DNA of 64,000 nucleotides from Bacteroidetes bacterium HGW-Bacteroidetes-5 (GTDB taxonomy: Bacteria; Bacteroidota; Bacteroidia; Bacteroidales; UBA932), in NCBI GenBank assembly GCA_002842515.1, contig PHDC01000001.1:1-64000 (forward strand), given 5' to 3'. A model generated the notes under the pieces. The model had not been told where the DNA came from, searched no databases, and saw nothing but the letters and a program-made list of their open reading frames with translations. A program made the translations under genes and the position numbers. Position 1 is the first letter of the stretch; every line of letters starts with the position of its first letter. Shown piece by piece: positions 27,062-35,351 of the stretch.

Positions 27062-29113
27062 CTACTTAATAATTCTGATTCTTGCATCAACGGCTATTAC
27101 TTGCCTGGAGTTACCTAAAAGCGGGTTTAGATCCATCTCGAAGATTTCGGGAGTAGCATTACAAAGAGCAGAAACTCTCCTTATTGAGTCACTAAATAGG
27201 AACTGGTTAACACCCTCCTGACCTCTTGTGCCTTCAATAATCTTATACCCCCTAAGGGTTTTAATCATCTCATCTGCCTCTTTTTTAGAGACAGGATTTA
27301 GACCTATACTTACATCATTTAGTGCTTCAACGAATATCCCTCCAAGGCCGCACATAATAAGATGACCGAATTTATCCTCTTTTTTTGCCCCAATAAATAG
27401 TTGATTTCCCGATAGCATAGGTTGAAGCATAATTGAGGTTGTTTCGGGAATTTTTATCATCCTGTTGAACTCAATCAGCAATGTCTCCTCATCTGTTACA
27501 TCCAGTACTACACCTCCAACATCCGATTTATGTACCGGCCCGACAACTTTCATAACGAGCGGGTATCCAATCTCTTTGGCCATCTTTTTTGCATCACTTA
27601 GATTGCTGGCAATAGCCTCTTTAGCTCTGTTTATTCCTGCAGCATCTAGTAGTTTCTGAACATTTTCAGGTGAGAGGTATCCGTCGGAACAGCTCTCGAT
27701 TACAGATCTTATAAGCTTATTGTCTACCGGTGGGAGTTCGGCCTGGGGAATAGTCTCTTTGTTATTAAGTACTTTGGCCAGGGCAGACCCGAAAACTACT
27801 TCGTCAGGAAATGAGATGCCGCCTTTAGAGTGAAAATGGGATATCTCTTCTTTGACATTGACAATCGAGGGTAAAACAGGGTAGATAGGCTTCTTGCATT
27901 TTACCATCTTTTCCCAGAGTTTATCATAAACATCATATACTGTAGTGAGCCCGGGAGAGCCAAATATTACCACCATTGAGTCTACATCAAAGTCATTTTC
28001 ACAGGCGTCAATAATATGCGATAGCTGCTCAGCTGTGCCTGTAGCCAAAAAATCTATTGGGTTTGATACAGATGATCCGGGATATAGTTTTGTTAGAAGC
28101 TCTGAAGCCTTATCACCTGATATTTCTGGAATCTTAATGTTGTTTGCAGATAAAATATCTGTGAGCATAACAGCTGGTCCTCCGGCGTGAGTAATGATTG
28201 CCACTTTGTCGCCTTTAGGTTTAGGGTAGATGAGAACGGATGCAACTGTAGCAAGCTCCATTCTGCTGTAACAGCGAATAATACCGGCTTTTCTGAAAAG
28301 AGCGGTAATTGCAACATCGGGGCTGGCCATTGCTCCGGTGTGAGATGATGCCGCTCTGCTTCCGGCTTCACTGTAACCAGATTTGATCGCAGCTATTGCT
28401 GCACCTTTTTTAATTAGGGAACGGGAGTGCTTGAGTAGTTTTTCCGGCTTTGTGATACTTTCAATATATAGTAGCTTGACCGGAGAGCTTTTGCCGTGTA
28501 CATATGTCTCGTCCAGATGTTCAAGAATATCTTCAACCCCAAGTTGAGCACTGTTCCCGACAGAGTATACAGAGGAAAATGTTAACCCGAGTTGCATAGA
28601 TGCTTCAATAATAAAGACAGCTGTGGCACCCGAACCTGAAATTACATCAACACCTCTGGGGTCCAGTTTTGGGATTGGTTTTGTAAAAACTCCGGAATAA
28701 GATGGGGTTAGTACTCCAATACAGTTGGGACCAATAAGCGATGCCCCTGCAGCGTTAACAACTCTTACAAGCTCCTCCTCCAAGATTGCACCTTTTGCAC
28801 CATCTTCGTGAAAACCTGCCGAGAAAACTATTATTGCCTTACAAGATTTCTTTTTACAGAGTGTCTCTGCAACGCCCGGGCAAAGTGAAGCAGGTATTGC
28901 CAGAATTGCGAGATCTACCTGAGGAAGATCTTCCACGGAGCTATAGCTTTTGATTCCCTGTACATATTCACTTTTTGGATTTACGACAAATAATTTGCCG
29001 GAGTATTTAGTCTCCAAAAGATTTTTAAGTACATTTCCACCGGGTTTGTGTGAGTCTTCAGATCCGCCAACGATTACGATACTCTTAGGCGAGATTAACT
29101 CTTTAGTTATCAT
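27062..29113 (-). CDS. Acyl-CoA/acetate-CoA ligase, ADP-forming (fused alpha-beta)
   Basis: 683 residues. The CoA-binding Rossmann domain (VGGSEDSHKPGGNVLKNLLE, about 15-34) is followed by succinyl-CoA-synthetase-like domains. The phosphorylatable histidine is in SSHTGAM (His258). An ATP-grasp beta domain forms the C-terminal about 220 residues (LVMKVVGPVHKSDVGGV). This is the single-chain ADP-forming acetyl/acyl-CoA synthetase that turns acyl-CoA plus ADP and phosphate into acid, CoA and ATP. It heads the operon with the 2-oxoacid:ferredoxin oxidoreductase that makes acyl-CoA, giving a complete substrate-level phosphorylation module. Promoter box TATATTTG lies 19 bases upstream. Confidence 0.92.
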   Translation of the reverse strand: MITKELISPKSIVIVGGSEDSHKPGGNVLKNLLETKYSGKLFVVNPKSEYVQGIKSYSSVEDLPQVDLAILAIPASLCPGVAETLCKKKSCKAIIVFSAGFHEDGAKGAILEEELVRVVNAAGASLIGPNCIGVLTPSYSGVFTKPIPKLDPRGVDVISGSGATAVFIIEASMQLGLTFSSVYSVGNSAQLGVEDILEHLDETYVHGKSSPVKLLYIESITKPEKLLKHSRSLIKKGAAIAAIKSGYSEAGSRAASSHTGAMASPDVAITALFRKAGIIRCYSRMELATVASVLIYPKPKGDKVAIITHAGGPAVMLTDILSANNIKIPEISGDKASELLTKLYPGSSVSNPIDFLATGTAEQLSHIIDACENDFDVDSMVVIFGSPGLTTVYDVYDKLWEKMVKCKKPIYPVLPSIVNVKEEISHFHSKGGISFPDEVVFGSALAKVLNNKETIPQAELPPVDNKLIRSVIESCSDGYLSPENVQKLLDAAGINRAKEAIASNLSDAKKMAKEIGYPLVMKVVGPVHKSDVGGVVLDVTDEETLLIEFNRMIKIPETTSIMLQPMLSGNQLFIGAKKEDKFGHLIMCGLGGIFVEALNDVSIGLNPVSKKEADEMIKTLRGYKIIEGTRGQEGVNQFLFSDSIRRVSALCNATPEIFEMDLNPLLGNSRQVIAVDARIRIIK

Positions 29114-29131
29114 GTTTACTTATTTAGGGCG

Positions 29132-29139
29132 CAAATATA
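29132..29139 (-). promoter_or_regulatory. -7 box of the acyl-CoA synthetase/oxidoreductase operon
   Basis: TATATTTG on the minus strand, a perfect TAnnTTTG, 19 bases before ATG at 29113. Confidence 0.6.
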
Positions 29140-29169
29140 ATGAAAAGTAACATAAATATCCGTTTGTGC

Positions 29170-30804
29170 TTATAAAATTTCAATAAAATTTAAAATTGAC
29201 TTATAACTGTTACTATTTTTGTTGTATTTAAACCAGTATCTTTTTGAGCCATATTCCATATATCTGTAAGCTGATTTCCTATCTTCCAAATCTAAAAGGG
29301 GATTACTTAACTCATCTCCAAATCTCCATTGCTTAGAGAGTAGCCCGGGACCTGTACGATATGAGAATCCATTTTCCATCCAGCATAAAACGATGTTAAG
29401 AATAGCATTTTGATAATTAAGTTTTGCATAGTTGTAAAGGTACAAACCTCTGCTCTCGTTATTTGTACTAATATCGGGATAGTTTTCACTATAATGTAGA
29501 GTAAAATGCTCTAAAAAATTTCTATTCTCAAGTATAACAGACCTGAAACAATCTCTCCAGACACCATTGTTGTAATATGAGTCAACAATTTTTGAAAGGG
29601 CAGATGAGAGTGTTAATTCGTAAAATGATATCCAGGGGGTCTCTAGTGCCTCGTAAGGTGGTGATGGAGAGTATTTTATATTAAATACTGATGCATTTCT
29701 GGTCATCTCAGTCCCCGGAAGTAGTTTCAGCACCTCAAGCTGAATCTCCCCCGGATTTAGTTCAATAAGTTTTAGAGTATCATTAAGAATATCTCTGTAA
29801 GTGTAGTGCGGAAGAGCGGCAATCAGGTCGCAATGCACCTCAAATTTACCAAGAGATGTCAGAAAATGAACACCATCTCCACTCTCTTTGCTACCACCAA
29901 ATCTGTTGCAACTTTTTAATACATTTTCGTTAAAACTTTGAACACCTGCTTCGATGTGCAATAACCCGCAGGGAAGATCTTCCAGGATCTCTCTCAATCT
30001 CTCATCCAGTAGTGAAGGGTGTAGCTCTAGATGAAACTGAATGTGGGGGGTGTATTTCTTGAATAAGTTGAGAAGAAGTCCGGCTCTTTTGGCATTCGCA
30101 TTAAAAGTTCTGTCCAGAATCCTTACCTCTTTAATATTATGTCGTAAAATATCATCAAATCTTGATTCAAGAGAGTCTATCGGAATGTTATCAACCTTTC
30201 TCTCATCACCGCTTATGCAAAAAGAGCATCTGTTGAAGCACCCTCTGGAGGTCTCAACCTGCACAAAAGGCTTACTCCAGTCAAATAGTAAAGAGCTCTC
30301 CGGTGTTTTAAGCTGAGCGAAGTTATTCACAATTGCAATCCCGTTATCTTTATAGATTCCCAGTTCATCTATATAACAGAATCCATATGTATTTGAGTAG
30401 CTCCTTACGCTCTCAATGGTCGCAATAAATTCGGGGAAGATATCTTCTCCCTCGCCTCGAAAAACTGCCTCTGTAAAACGGTTTTTATTTAAGAAATCTT
30501 TGTTATCTCCAAGAAACTCCGGTCCTCCGAGTATTATTCTAATATTTGGAGACAATGCCTTGGCTCTCTCAAGAACAGATAGTACCTTTTTGTGGTTGAA
30601 AAGCCATAATGTAGAGAGAATTATATCAGGAGAAAATTCTGCAATTTCTGAGAGATAATATGTTGTTTCTCTGTTAATTGATCCAGAAACAACTCTCCAA
30701 GAGTACATCTCAGTAATAGTTTCAGATAACTGTGCGTGAAGAGCAGGTATTGCTAAAGATGAATGTGAATATGAGGCATTTATGTCTAGCCATAAGATTC
30801 TCAT
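29170..30804 (-). CDS. B12-binding-domain radical SAM protein (DUF4080 type)
   Basis: 544 residues. A cobalamin-binding-like Rossmann domain (about 1-135, with ILGGPEFLG) is followed by a radical SAM core with Cys189, Cys193 and Cys196 in CFNRCSFC, and further core strands such as EVRILDRTFN and FHLELHP. A DUF4080-like C-terminal domain completes it (about 380-544). The B12 domain lacks an obvious DxHxxG motif near the N-terminus, so cobalamin may be bound base-off without His ligation or not at all. Substrate unknown. As a radical SAM enzyme it would produce 5'-deoxyadenosine, the likely substrate of the divergent operon. The promoter ends 7 bases before ATG, so the transcript is nearly leaderless. 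Confidence 0.85.
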   Translation of the reverse strand: MRILWLDINASYSHSSLAIPALHAQLSETITEMYSWRVVSGSINRETTYYLSEIAEFSPDIILSTLWLFNHKKVLSVLERAKALSPNIRIILGGPEFLGDNKDFLNKNRFTEAVFRGEGEDIFPEFIATIESVRSYSNTYGFCYIDELGIYKDNGIAIVNNFAQLKTPESSLLFDWSKPFVQVETSRGCFNRCSFCISGDERKVDNIPIDSLESRFDDILRHNIKEVRILDRTFNANAKRAGLLLNLFKKYTPHIQFHLELHPSLLDERLREILEDLPCGLLHIEAGVQSFNENVLKSCNRFGGSKESGDGVHFLTSLGKFEVHCDLIAALPHYTYRDILNDTLKLIELNPGEIQLEVLKLLPGTEMTRNASVFNIKYSPSPPYEALETPWISFYELTLSSALSKIVDSYYNNGVWRDCFRSVILENRNFLEHFTLHYSENYPDISTNNESRGLYLYNYAKLNYQNAILNIVLCWMENGFSYRTGPGLLSKQWRFGDELSNPLLDLEDRKSAYRYMEYGSKRYWFKYNKNSNSYKSILNFIEIL

Positions 30805-30811
30805 TTTTATT

Positions 30812-30819
30812 CAAAGATA
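30812..30819 (-). promoter_or_regulatory. -7 box of the radical SAM gene
   Basis: TATCTTTG on the minus strand, perfect TAnnTTTG. Only 7 bases separate it from ATG at 30804, so transcription should begin at or within a base or two of the start codon. Confidence 0.6.
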
Positions 30820-30866
30820 GCAAATTATTGGCGAAAGAGTAATTTTTAAATATAGTTCAAAATGAC

Positions 30867-30874
30867 TACTTTTG
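30867..30874 (+). promoter_or_regulatory. -7 box of the nucleoside-salvage operon
   Basis: TACTTTTG (TAnnTTTG), 17 bases before ATG at 30892, in the 87-bp divergent gap shared with the radical SAM gene. Confidence 0.5.
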
Positions 30875-30891
30875 AAAAATTTTGACTTAAG

Positions 30892-32148
30892 ATGACTAAT
30901 AGTATATTGATAAAGGGGGTAGCGCTGGATGAAAGATGCCAAGATGTTCTGATTGTTGATAATGTAATTGAGAAAATAGGAGATAGTATTGTTTTTGAGG
31001 CTCACAAAGTTATTGATGGAAGCGGGAAAACTCTTATCCCCGGGTTTGTGAATATGCATACACACGCAGCAATGACTCTGATGAGGGGTATAGGGGAGGA
31101 TATGCACTTAAAAGAGTGGTTATACAAAAAAATATGGCCTATAGAGAAGAAGCTGGATGACGAATTGGTCTACTGGGGAACCAAACTGGCAGCTCTTGAG
31201 ATGATTAAATCCGGGACCACCTGTTTTAACGATCAGTACTGGAATCTGGATGCTGCAGTTAAAGCATCTGCAGAGATGGGGATAAGATCGGTACAGCCAT
31301 TTGTAATCCTCGATCTTGGAGACAAATCCAAATGGAGCAAAATAAAAGAGGAGTGTTATAGTGCTTGGGAGAGATCCAAACTGTGGGGTCCAAGGAACCG
31401 TTTCGCTATTGGCATTCACTCTCCCTACAGTGTCTCAGAAGAGATGTTGGTTTGGGGTACAAATTTTGCCAGAGAGAGAGGGCTTTTAGTTCATATTCAC
31501 GTCTCAGAAACAGAGGGTGAAAACAGAGATTCTGTAGATTTACACGGTGTTTCTCCGACAAAATATCTGGACAGAGTGGGAGTTTTGGGGCCGGATATTA
31601 TAGCTGCCCATTGCCTGTGGATGGACGATGAAGATATCGAGATCTTCTCAAAAAGAGATGTAAAGGTTGTTCACAATATAAACTCTAATCTTAAGATCGC
31701 CTCCGGCTACAGATTCAGATATAATGAATTTAGGGATGCAGGTGTGACAGTAACTCTTGGTACTGATGGTTGTGCATCTTCAAACAACCTGGATATGATA
31801 GAGACTATGAAGACAACCGCATTGGTTCAGAAGGCCTGGAGAGAGGATCCGACTGCTATGCCTCTGGATGAACTTCTTAATCTGGCAACCAAGAATGGTG
31901 GATTGGCTTTGGGAATCAACTGTGGTGAAGTAAAAGAGGGTTATCTGGCAGATTTGTCAATTATTGATACGAACTCAATAGCCTTTACTCCAAATATAAA
32001 TTTTAAGGCAAACCTGGTATACTCTGCAAACAGCTCCTGTGTAGATACCGTGATATGTGACGGAAAGGTTTTAATGGAGGGTAGGAGAGTAGATGGAGAG
32101 AGAGAGATTTTAGATAATGTAAATAGACTGTACAAAAAGCTTTTATAG
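30892..32148 (+). CDS. mtaD: Amidohydrolase: 5'-deoxyadenosine/methylthioadenosine/SAH deaminase family
   Basis: 418 residues, the length of MtaD/DadD-type enzymes. Metal ligands: His56 and His58 in MHTHAAM, His in [11 protein letters not shown], His in IAAHCLW, and Asp in [11 protein letters not shown]. The N-terminal beta sandwich (residues 1-50) and C-terminal [11 protein letters not shown] complete the fold. It removes the 6-amino group of 5'-modified adenosines, giving the inosine analogues. It is the first gene of an operon with a purine nucleoside phosphorylase, aldolase and MtnA, which fits deamination as first step of 5'-deoxyadenosine or methylthioadenosine salvage. S-adenosylhomocysteine is an alternative substrate. 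Confidence 0.88.
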   Translation: MTNSILIKGVALDERCQDVLIVDNVIEKIGDSIVFEAHKVIDGSGKTLIPGFVNMHTHAAMTLMRGIGEDMHLKEWLYKKIWPIEKKLDDELVYWGTKLAALEMIKSGTTCFNDQYWNLDAAVKASAEMGIRSVQPFVILDLGDKSKWSKIKEECYSAWERSKLWGPRNRFAIGIHSPYSVSEEMLVWGTNFARERGLLVHIHVSETEGENRDSVDLHGVSPTKYLDRVGVLGPDIIAAHCLWMDDEDIEIFSKRDVKVVHNINSNLKIASGYRFRYNEFRDAGVTVTLGTDGCASSNNLDMIETMKTTALVQKAWREDPTAMPLDELLNLATKNGGLALGINCGEVKEGYLADLSIIDTNSIAFTPNINFKANLVYSANSSCVDTVICDGKVLMEGRRVDGEREILDNVNRLYKKLL

Positions 32149-32161
32149 AAAACACAACAAT

Positions 32162-32989
32162 ATGTCAACTGAATATTTAAAGAAAATTGAAGAGGCTGCC
32201 TCATTCATTTCATCAAAGATAGGAGAAAGGAGACCTCTGGCCGGTATAGTACTCGGAAGCGGCTTGGGAGAATTGGCAGAGAGAATTGAGAATAAAATTG
32301 TGATTCCGTACAGAGAGATTCCAAATTTTGCAATCTCTACCGCAATGGGTCACAAGGGTAATCTTATAGCCGGTAATCTTGGAGGAAAGTTTGTAATAGC
32401 TATGCAAGGCAGATTCCATTTTTATGAAGGATACGGAATGGATATGGTTACACTTCCGGTCCGTGTAATGAAGGTTCTCGGCATCTCTTACCTTTTTGTC
32501 TCTAATGCTGCAGGCGGGGTGAACAAAGATTATAAAGTAGGGGATATAATGATTATCAGAGACCATATAAACTTAATGCCTAACCCACTGATCGGCTCAA
32601 ATCTGGAGAGCTTTGGCCCCAGGTTCCCCGATATGACAAGACCTTATGACAGAACTCTAATCGAAAAGGCAGAGAGCGTTGCAAAGGAGTTGGGTATAGC
32701 TCTCAAAAAAGGGGTCTATCTGGCAGGCACCGGTCCTACATATGAGACTCCTGCAGAGTATAACTACTTTAGACTCATCGGTGCAGATGCCGTAGGGATG
32801 TCTACTGTTCCTGAAGTTATTGTTGCACGTCACTCAAACATCCCGGTTTTTGGCCTCTCTGTTATAACTAACGAGGCATTCAGTTTTGCAGATGACTTTG
32901 TAAATGACGGAGATGATGTGGTGGAGGCTGCAAATATGGCTGCCGACAAACTAAGTGCGATTGTCACAAACCTCATCTCTAAACTTTAA
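32162..32989 (+). CDS. Purine nucleoside phosphorylase, 6-oxopurine type
   Basis: 275 residues, trimeric class I PNP. Phosphate site GSGLG, MGHKGNL and [16 protein letters not shown]. Base-site residues Tyr194-Glu195 (YETPAEY) and Asn237 (VITNEAF) correspond to Phe200, Glu201 and Asn243 of human PNP, the set for 6-oxopurines; methylthioadenosine phosphorylase has Asp where Asn237 sits. So it should cleave inosine-like nucleosides, not adenosines. That is what the preceding deaminase would supply: 5'-deoxyinosine or 5'-methylthioinosine giving hypoxanthine and 5-deoxy- or methylthioribose-1-phosphate. The gene starts 13 bases after the deaminase gene. Confidence 0.9.
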   Translation: MSTEYLKKIEEAASFISSKIGERRPLAGIVLGSGLGELAERIENKIVIPYREIPNFAISTAMGHKGNLIAGNLGGKFVIAMQGRFHFYEGYGMDMVTLPVRVMKVLGISYLFVSNAAGGVNKDYKVGDIMIIRDHINLMPNPLIGSNLESFGPRFPDMTRPYDRTLIEKAESVAKELGIALKKGVYLAGTGPTYETPAEYNYFRLIGADAVGMSTVPEVIVARHSNIPVFGLSVITNEAFSFADDFVNDGDDVVEAANMAADKLSAIVTNLISKL

Positions 32990-33001
32990 CGCCTTTTTGT
33001 T

Positions 33002-33676
33002 ATGAACCCTATTCCAAATGAGTACGCAGAGGCAGCTCTGGAGATTACAGAGTACTCACATTTGATGTGGAGTAAGGGATATGTTGAGGCAAACGGAGGT
33101 AATATATCTGTTCGACTCTCAGGTGACACGATAATCACCACTCCTACAATGGAGTCAAAAGGGCAATTAAGACCGGAAGATATGGTTATCTGCACACTTA
33201 AAGGGGATAAGATTTACGGAAAAAGGGATGCCTCATCCGAAATTAAAACTCATATTGCAGTATATAGGTCAAATCCACAAGCAAAATCTGTTGTTCACTC
33301 TCACCCTCCCTATACCTGCTCCTATGCCTTTACAGACTCTTTACCGTTTAGTTTTATGAGTGCAGAGGCTTTATTCTGGCTTGATAAAATGTGCGTTGTA
33401 CCGTTTATTACGCCAGGGTCGGATGAGTTATCAAACGAGATAGAGTGTCTGTGCAAAGGAAGTTCTGTGATTTTACTTCGTAACCACGGTTTGATAACTT
33501 GGGGAGGAAGCATAAAAGAGGCCTGGTGGAGAACAGAGGCAATGGAGAGCAGTTGCAAAATTTCTCATATTATTAAAGAGAGAGGAGATACTCCGGTATA
33601 TTTGTCAGAGAGAGATAGGCTCTCACTGCAAAAAATCAAAGAGTCATATTTTAACAGAGAGGAGAGATATGATTGA
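33002..33676 (+). CDS. Class II (fuculose-phosphate-type) aldolase
   Basis: 224 residues, normal for FucA-like aldolases. Zinc ligands His99 and His101 (VVHSHPPY) and His162 (RNHGL) and catalytic Glu80 (ASSEIKTH) are all present; GGNISVR near the N-terminus binds phosphate. It splits a ketose-1-phosphate into dihydroxyacetone phosphate and an aldehyde. In the DHAP shunt this enzyme cleaves 5-deoxyribulose-1-phosphate to acetaldehyde, or 5-methylthioribulose-1-phosphate to methylthioacetaldehyde. Overlap of 8 bases with mtnA strongly supports that reading. MtnB dehydratase is homologous, but without MtnC/MtnD genes nearby and with an intact FucA-like Glu80 aldolase is preferred. Confidence 0.85.
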   Translation: MNPIPNEYAEAALEITEYSHLMWSKGYVEANGGNISVRLSGDTIITTPTMESKGQLRPEDMVICTLKGDKIYGKRDASSEIKTHIAVYRSNPQAKSVVHSHPPYTCSYAFTDSLPFSFMSAEALFWLDKMCVVPFITPGSDELSNEIECLCKGSSVILLRNHGLITWGGSIKEAWWRTEAMESSCKISHIIKERGDTPVYLSERDRLSLQKIKESYFNREERYD

Positions 33677-34718
33677 TAATTTCTTTGGATTTGATTCTGT
33701 TGATATTTCAGAAGATGGAAACGCTTTAATAATAATAGACCAAACAGAGTTACCATCAAAGGAGATCTTTCTCAGTCTTAAAAATGAGGAGGAGGTAGCT
33801 GAGGCGATTACATCACTCAGGGTGAGAGGCGCCCCGGCAATAGGAATAGCTGCCTCGTTCGGAATATGTGTCATAGTTAAAAATCTGCGACCAAAAGATT
33901 ATAGAGCTTATCTGTATGAATTTGACAGAGTGTACGACATCCTTTTAAAGACAAGGCCTACTGCTGTAAACTTAAGAAATTGCCTGGAGAGTTTAAGATC
34001 CACCCTAAATAGATCTATTGAAGATGGTTATACATCAACAGAGGAGATACAGGAGATAATACTTGACCGAGCTAAACAAATCAAAAGAGAGGATATAGAG
34101 AACAATATTAAAATGGCTGAGCTTGGACTCTCGTTATTGAAACCCGGCTCTACCATACTAACCTATTGCAATGCAGGCCATCTGGCCGTTTCAAGATTTG
34201 GTTCTGCTCTCTCTCCGATATACCTTGCCAAGAGCAGAGGAGTTACAATAAAGGTGTTTGCCTGCGAAACCAGACCTCTTATGCAGGGAGCCAGGCTAAC
34301 AGCCTACGAGTTGTTAAAAGCAGGAGTGGACACAACACTCATTTGTGATAATATGGTAAGCAGTGTAATGTCCGGTGGGTTGATAGATGCAGTAATAACA
34401 GGGTGCGATAGAATCGCGGCAAACGGAGATGTCGCAAATAAGATAGGTACCTCAATGGTTGCCATACTAGCATCACACTATAAAATTCCTCACTATATAA
34501 TAGGGCCCTCTACCACAATCGACCCTGAGTGTAAAAGCGGAGAGGATATTGTTATAGAGGAGAGGTCTTCTGATGAGGTTACTCACAGATGGTTTAAAAA
34601 ACAAATTGCTCCCGAAGGGGTTAAAGTGTTCAACCCTGCATTTGATATAACCCCTGCAAAGCTGGTATCTGCTATAATAACTGAGAAGGGTATCTTTCGT
34701 TACCCTTATAATTTTTAA
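33669..34718 (+). CDS. mtnA: S-methyl-5-thioribose-1-phosphate isomerase (MtnA), probably also 5-deoxyribose-1-phosphate
   Basis: 349 residues. Signature RGAPAIGIAA, catalytic Cys167 in TYCNAGHLA and Asp247 in GCDRIAANGD; the 80-residue spacing equals that of the Bacillus enzyme (Cys160/Asp240). It isomerises the aldose-1-phosphate to the ketose-1-phosphate in the cytoplasm. MtnA enzymes are known to act on 5-deoxyribose-1-phosphate as well as methylthioribose-1-phosphate. An eIF2B-alpha-like regulator is excluded by the intact catalytic pair. Start overlaps the aldolase gene by 8 bases, so the enzymes are translationally coupled. Confidence 0.94.
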   Translation: MIDNFFGFDSVDISEDGNALIIIDQTELPSKEIFLSLKNEEEVAEAITSLRVRGAPAIGIAASFGICVIVKNLRPKDYRAYLYEFDRVYDILLKTRPTAVNLRNCLESLRSTLNRSIEDGYTSTEEIQEIILDRAKQIKREDIENNIKMAELGLSLLKPGSTILTYCNAGHLAVSRFGSALSPIYLAKSRGVTIKVFACETRPLMQGARLTAYELLKAGVDTTLICDNMVSSVMSGGLIDAVITGCDRIAANGDVANKIGTSMVAILASHYKIPHYIIGPSTTIDPECKSGEDIVIEERSSDEVTHRWFKKQIAPEGVKVFNPAFDITPAKLVSAIITEKGIFRYPYNF

Positions 34719-34724
34719 AATAGA

Positions 34725-35351
34725 ATGATTAAAAATATTGTATTTGATTTGGGAGGAGTTCTGGTAGGGCTCAACAGAGGTGCGTGTGAGGAGGCTTTCC
34801 GGCGAATTGGGTTTAATGACTTTGGTAAGATCCTGAACGAATATGTTCAGGGAGGATTCTTTCTTGATTATGAGAAGGGTGAGATATCAACAGAGGAGTT
34901 TATGGAAATTGTCAGAAGTTATATTGACCCACAGATAAGGGAGAGTATAACTGACACTCAGATAGTGAATGCTATGGGCTCTTTTCTGGAAGATATTCCG
35001 GCTTATAAGCTGGATTTTCTCATTGAACTTAAAAAAAGATATAAGCTGTTTATGTTGAGTAATACCAATCCAATTGCAATAGAGATTGTTCGCCCAATGT
35101 TTTTAACCAGAGGTATTCCTCTGGAGAGCTATTTTGATAAACTTTTTTTATCCTATCAGATGAAAATGGCAAAACCGGATGAAGTTATTTTTGAGAATGT
35201 TATTGAAAGTGCCGGGATATGTGCATCTCAGACCCTGTTTGTAGATGACTCACCACTTAATATTGAAACCGCAAAGAGATTGGGTTACAAAACTCTGCTC
35301 TTTAATCCTTTGGACAACTTAATTAGTGAGGTCAACAAAATACTATGTTAA
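34725..35351 (+). CDS. HAD-superfamily phosphatase (YihX-like)
   Basis: 208 residues. Motif I is FDLGGVL with nucleophile Asp8; the usual second Asp of DxD is Gly, as in glucose-1-phosphatase-like HADs. Motif II is MLSNTNP, then a lysine in KPD, and motif IV FVDDSPLN. The cap is a small helical C1 domain (about 18-90). Substrate unknown. Operon position just after mtnA suggests it could dephosphorylate a sugar phosphate of the salvage route or dispose of excess 5-deoxypentose phosphate, but housekeeping function is equally possible. It overlaps the next gene by 7 bases. Confidence 0.82.
   Translation: MIKNIVFDLGGVLVGLNRGACEEAFRRIGFNDFGKILNEYVQGGFFLDYEKGEISTEEFMEIVRSYIDPQIRESITDTQIVNAMGSFLEDIPAYKLDFLIELKKRYKLFMLSNTNPIAIEIVRPMFLTRGIPLESYFDKLFLSYQMKMAKPDEVIFENVIESAGICASQTLFVDDSPLNIETAKRLGYKTLLFNPLDNLISEVNKILC

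Noticed and set aside
33002..33676. The class II aldolase as MtnB of the universal methionine salvage pathway.
   Set aside because: No MtnC, MtnD or MtnK is present, and the FucA-type Glu and three His are intact; the DHAP shunt explains the operon better, though MtnB activity is not formally excluded.
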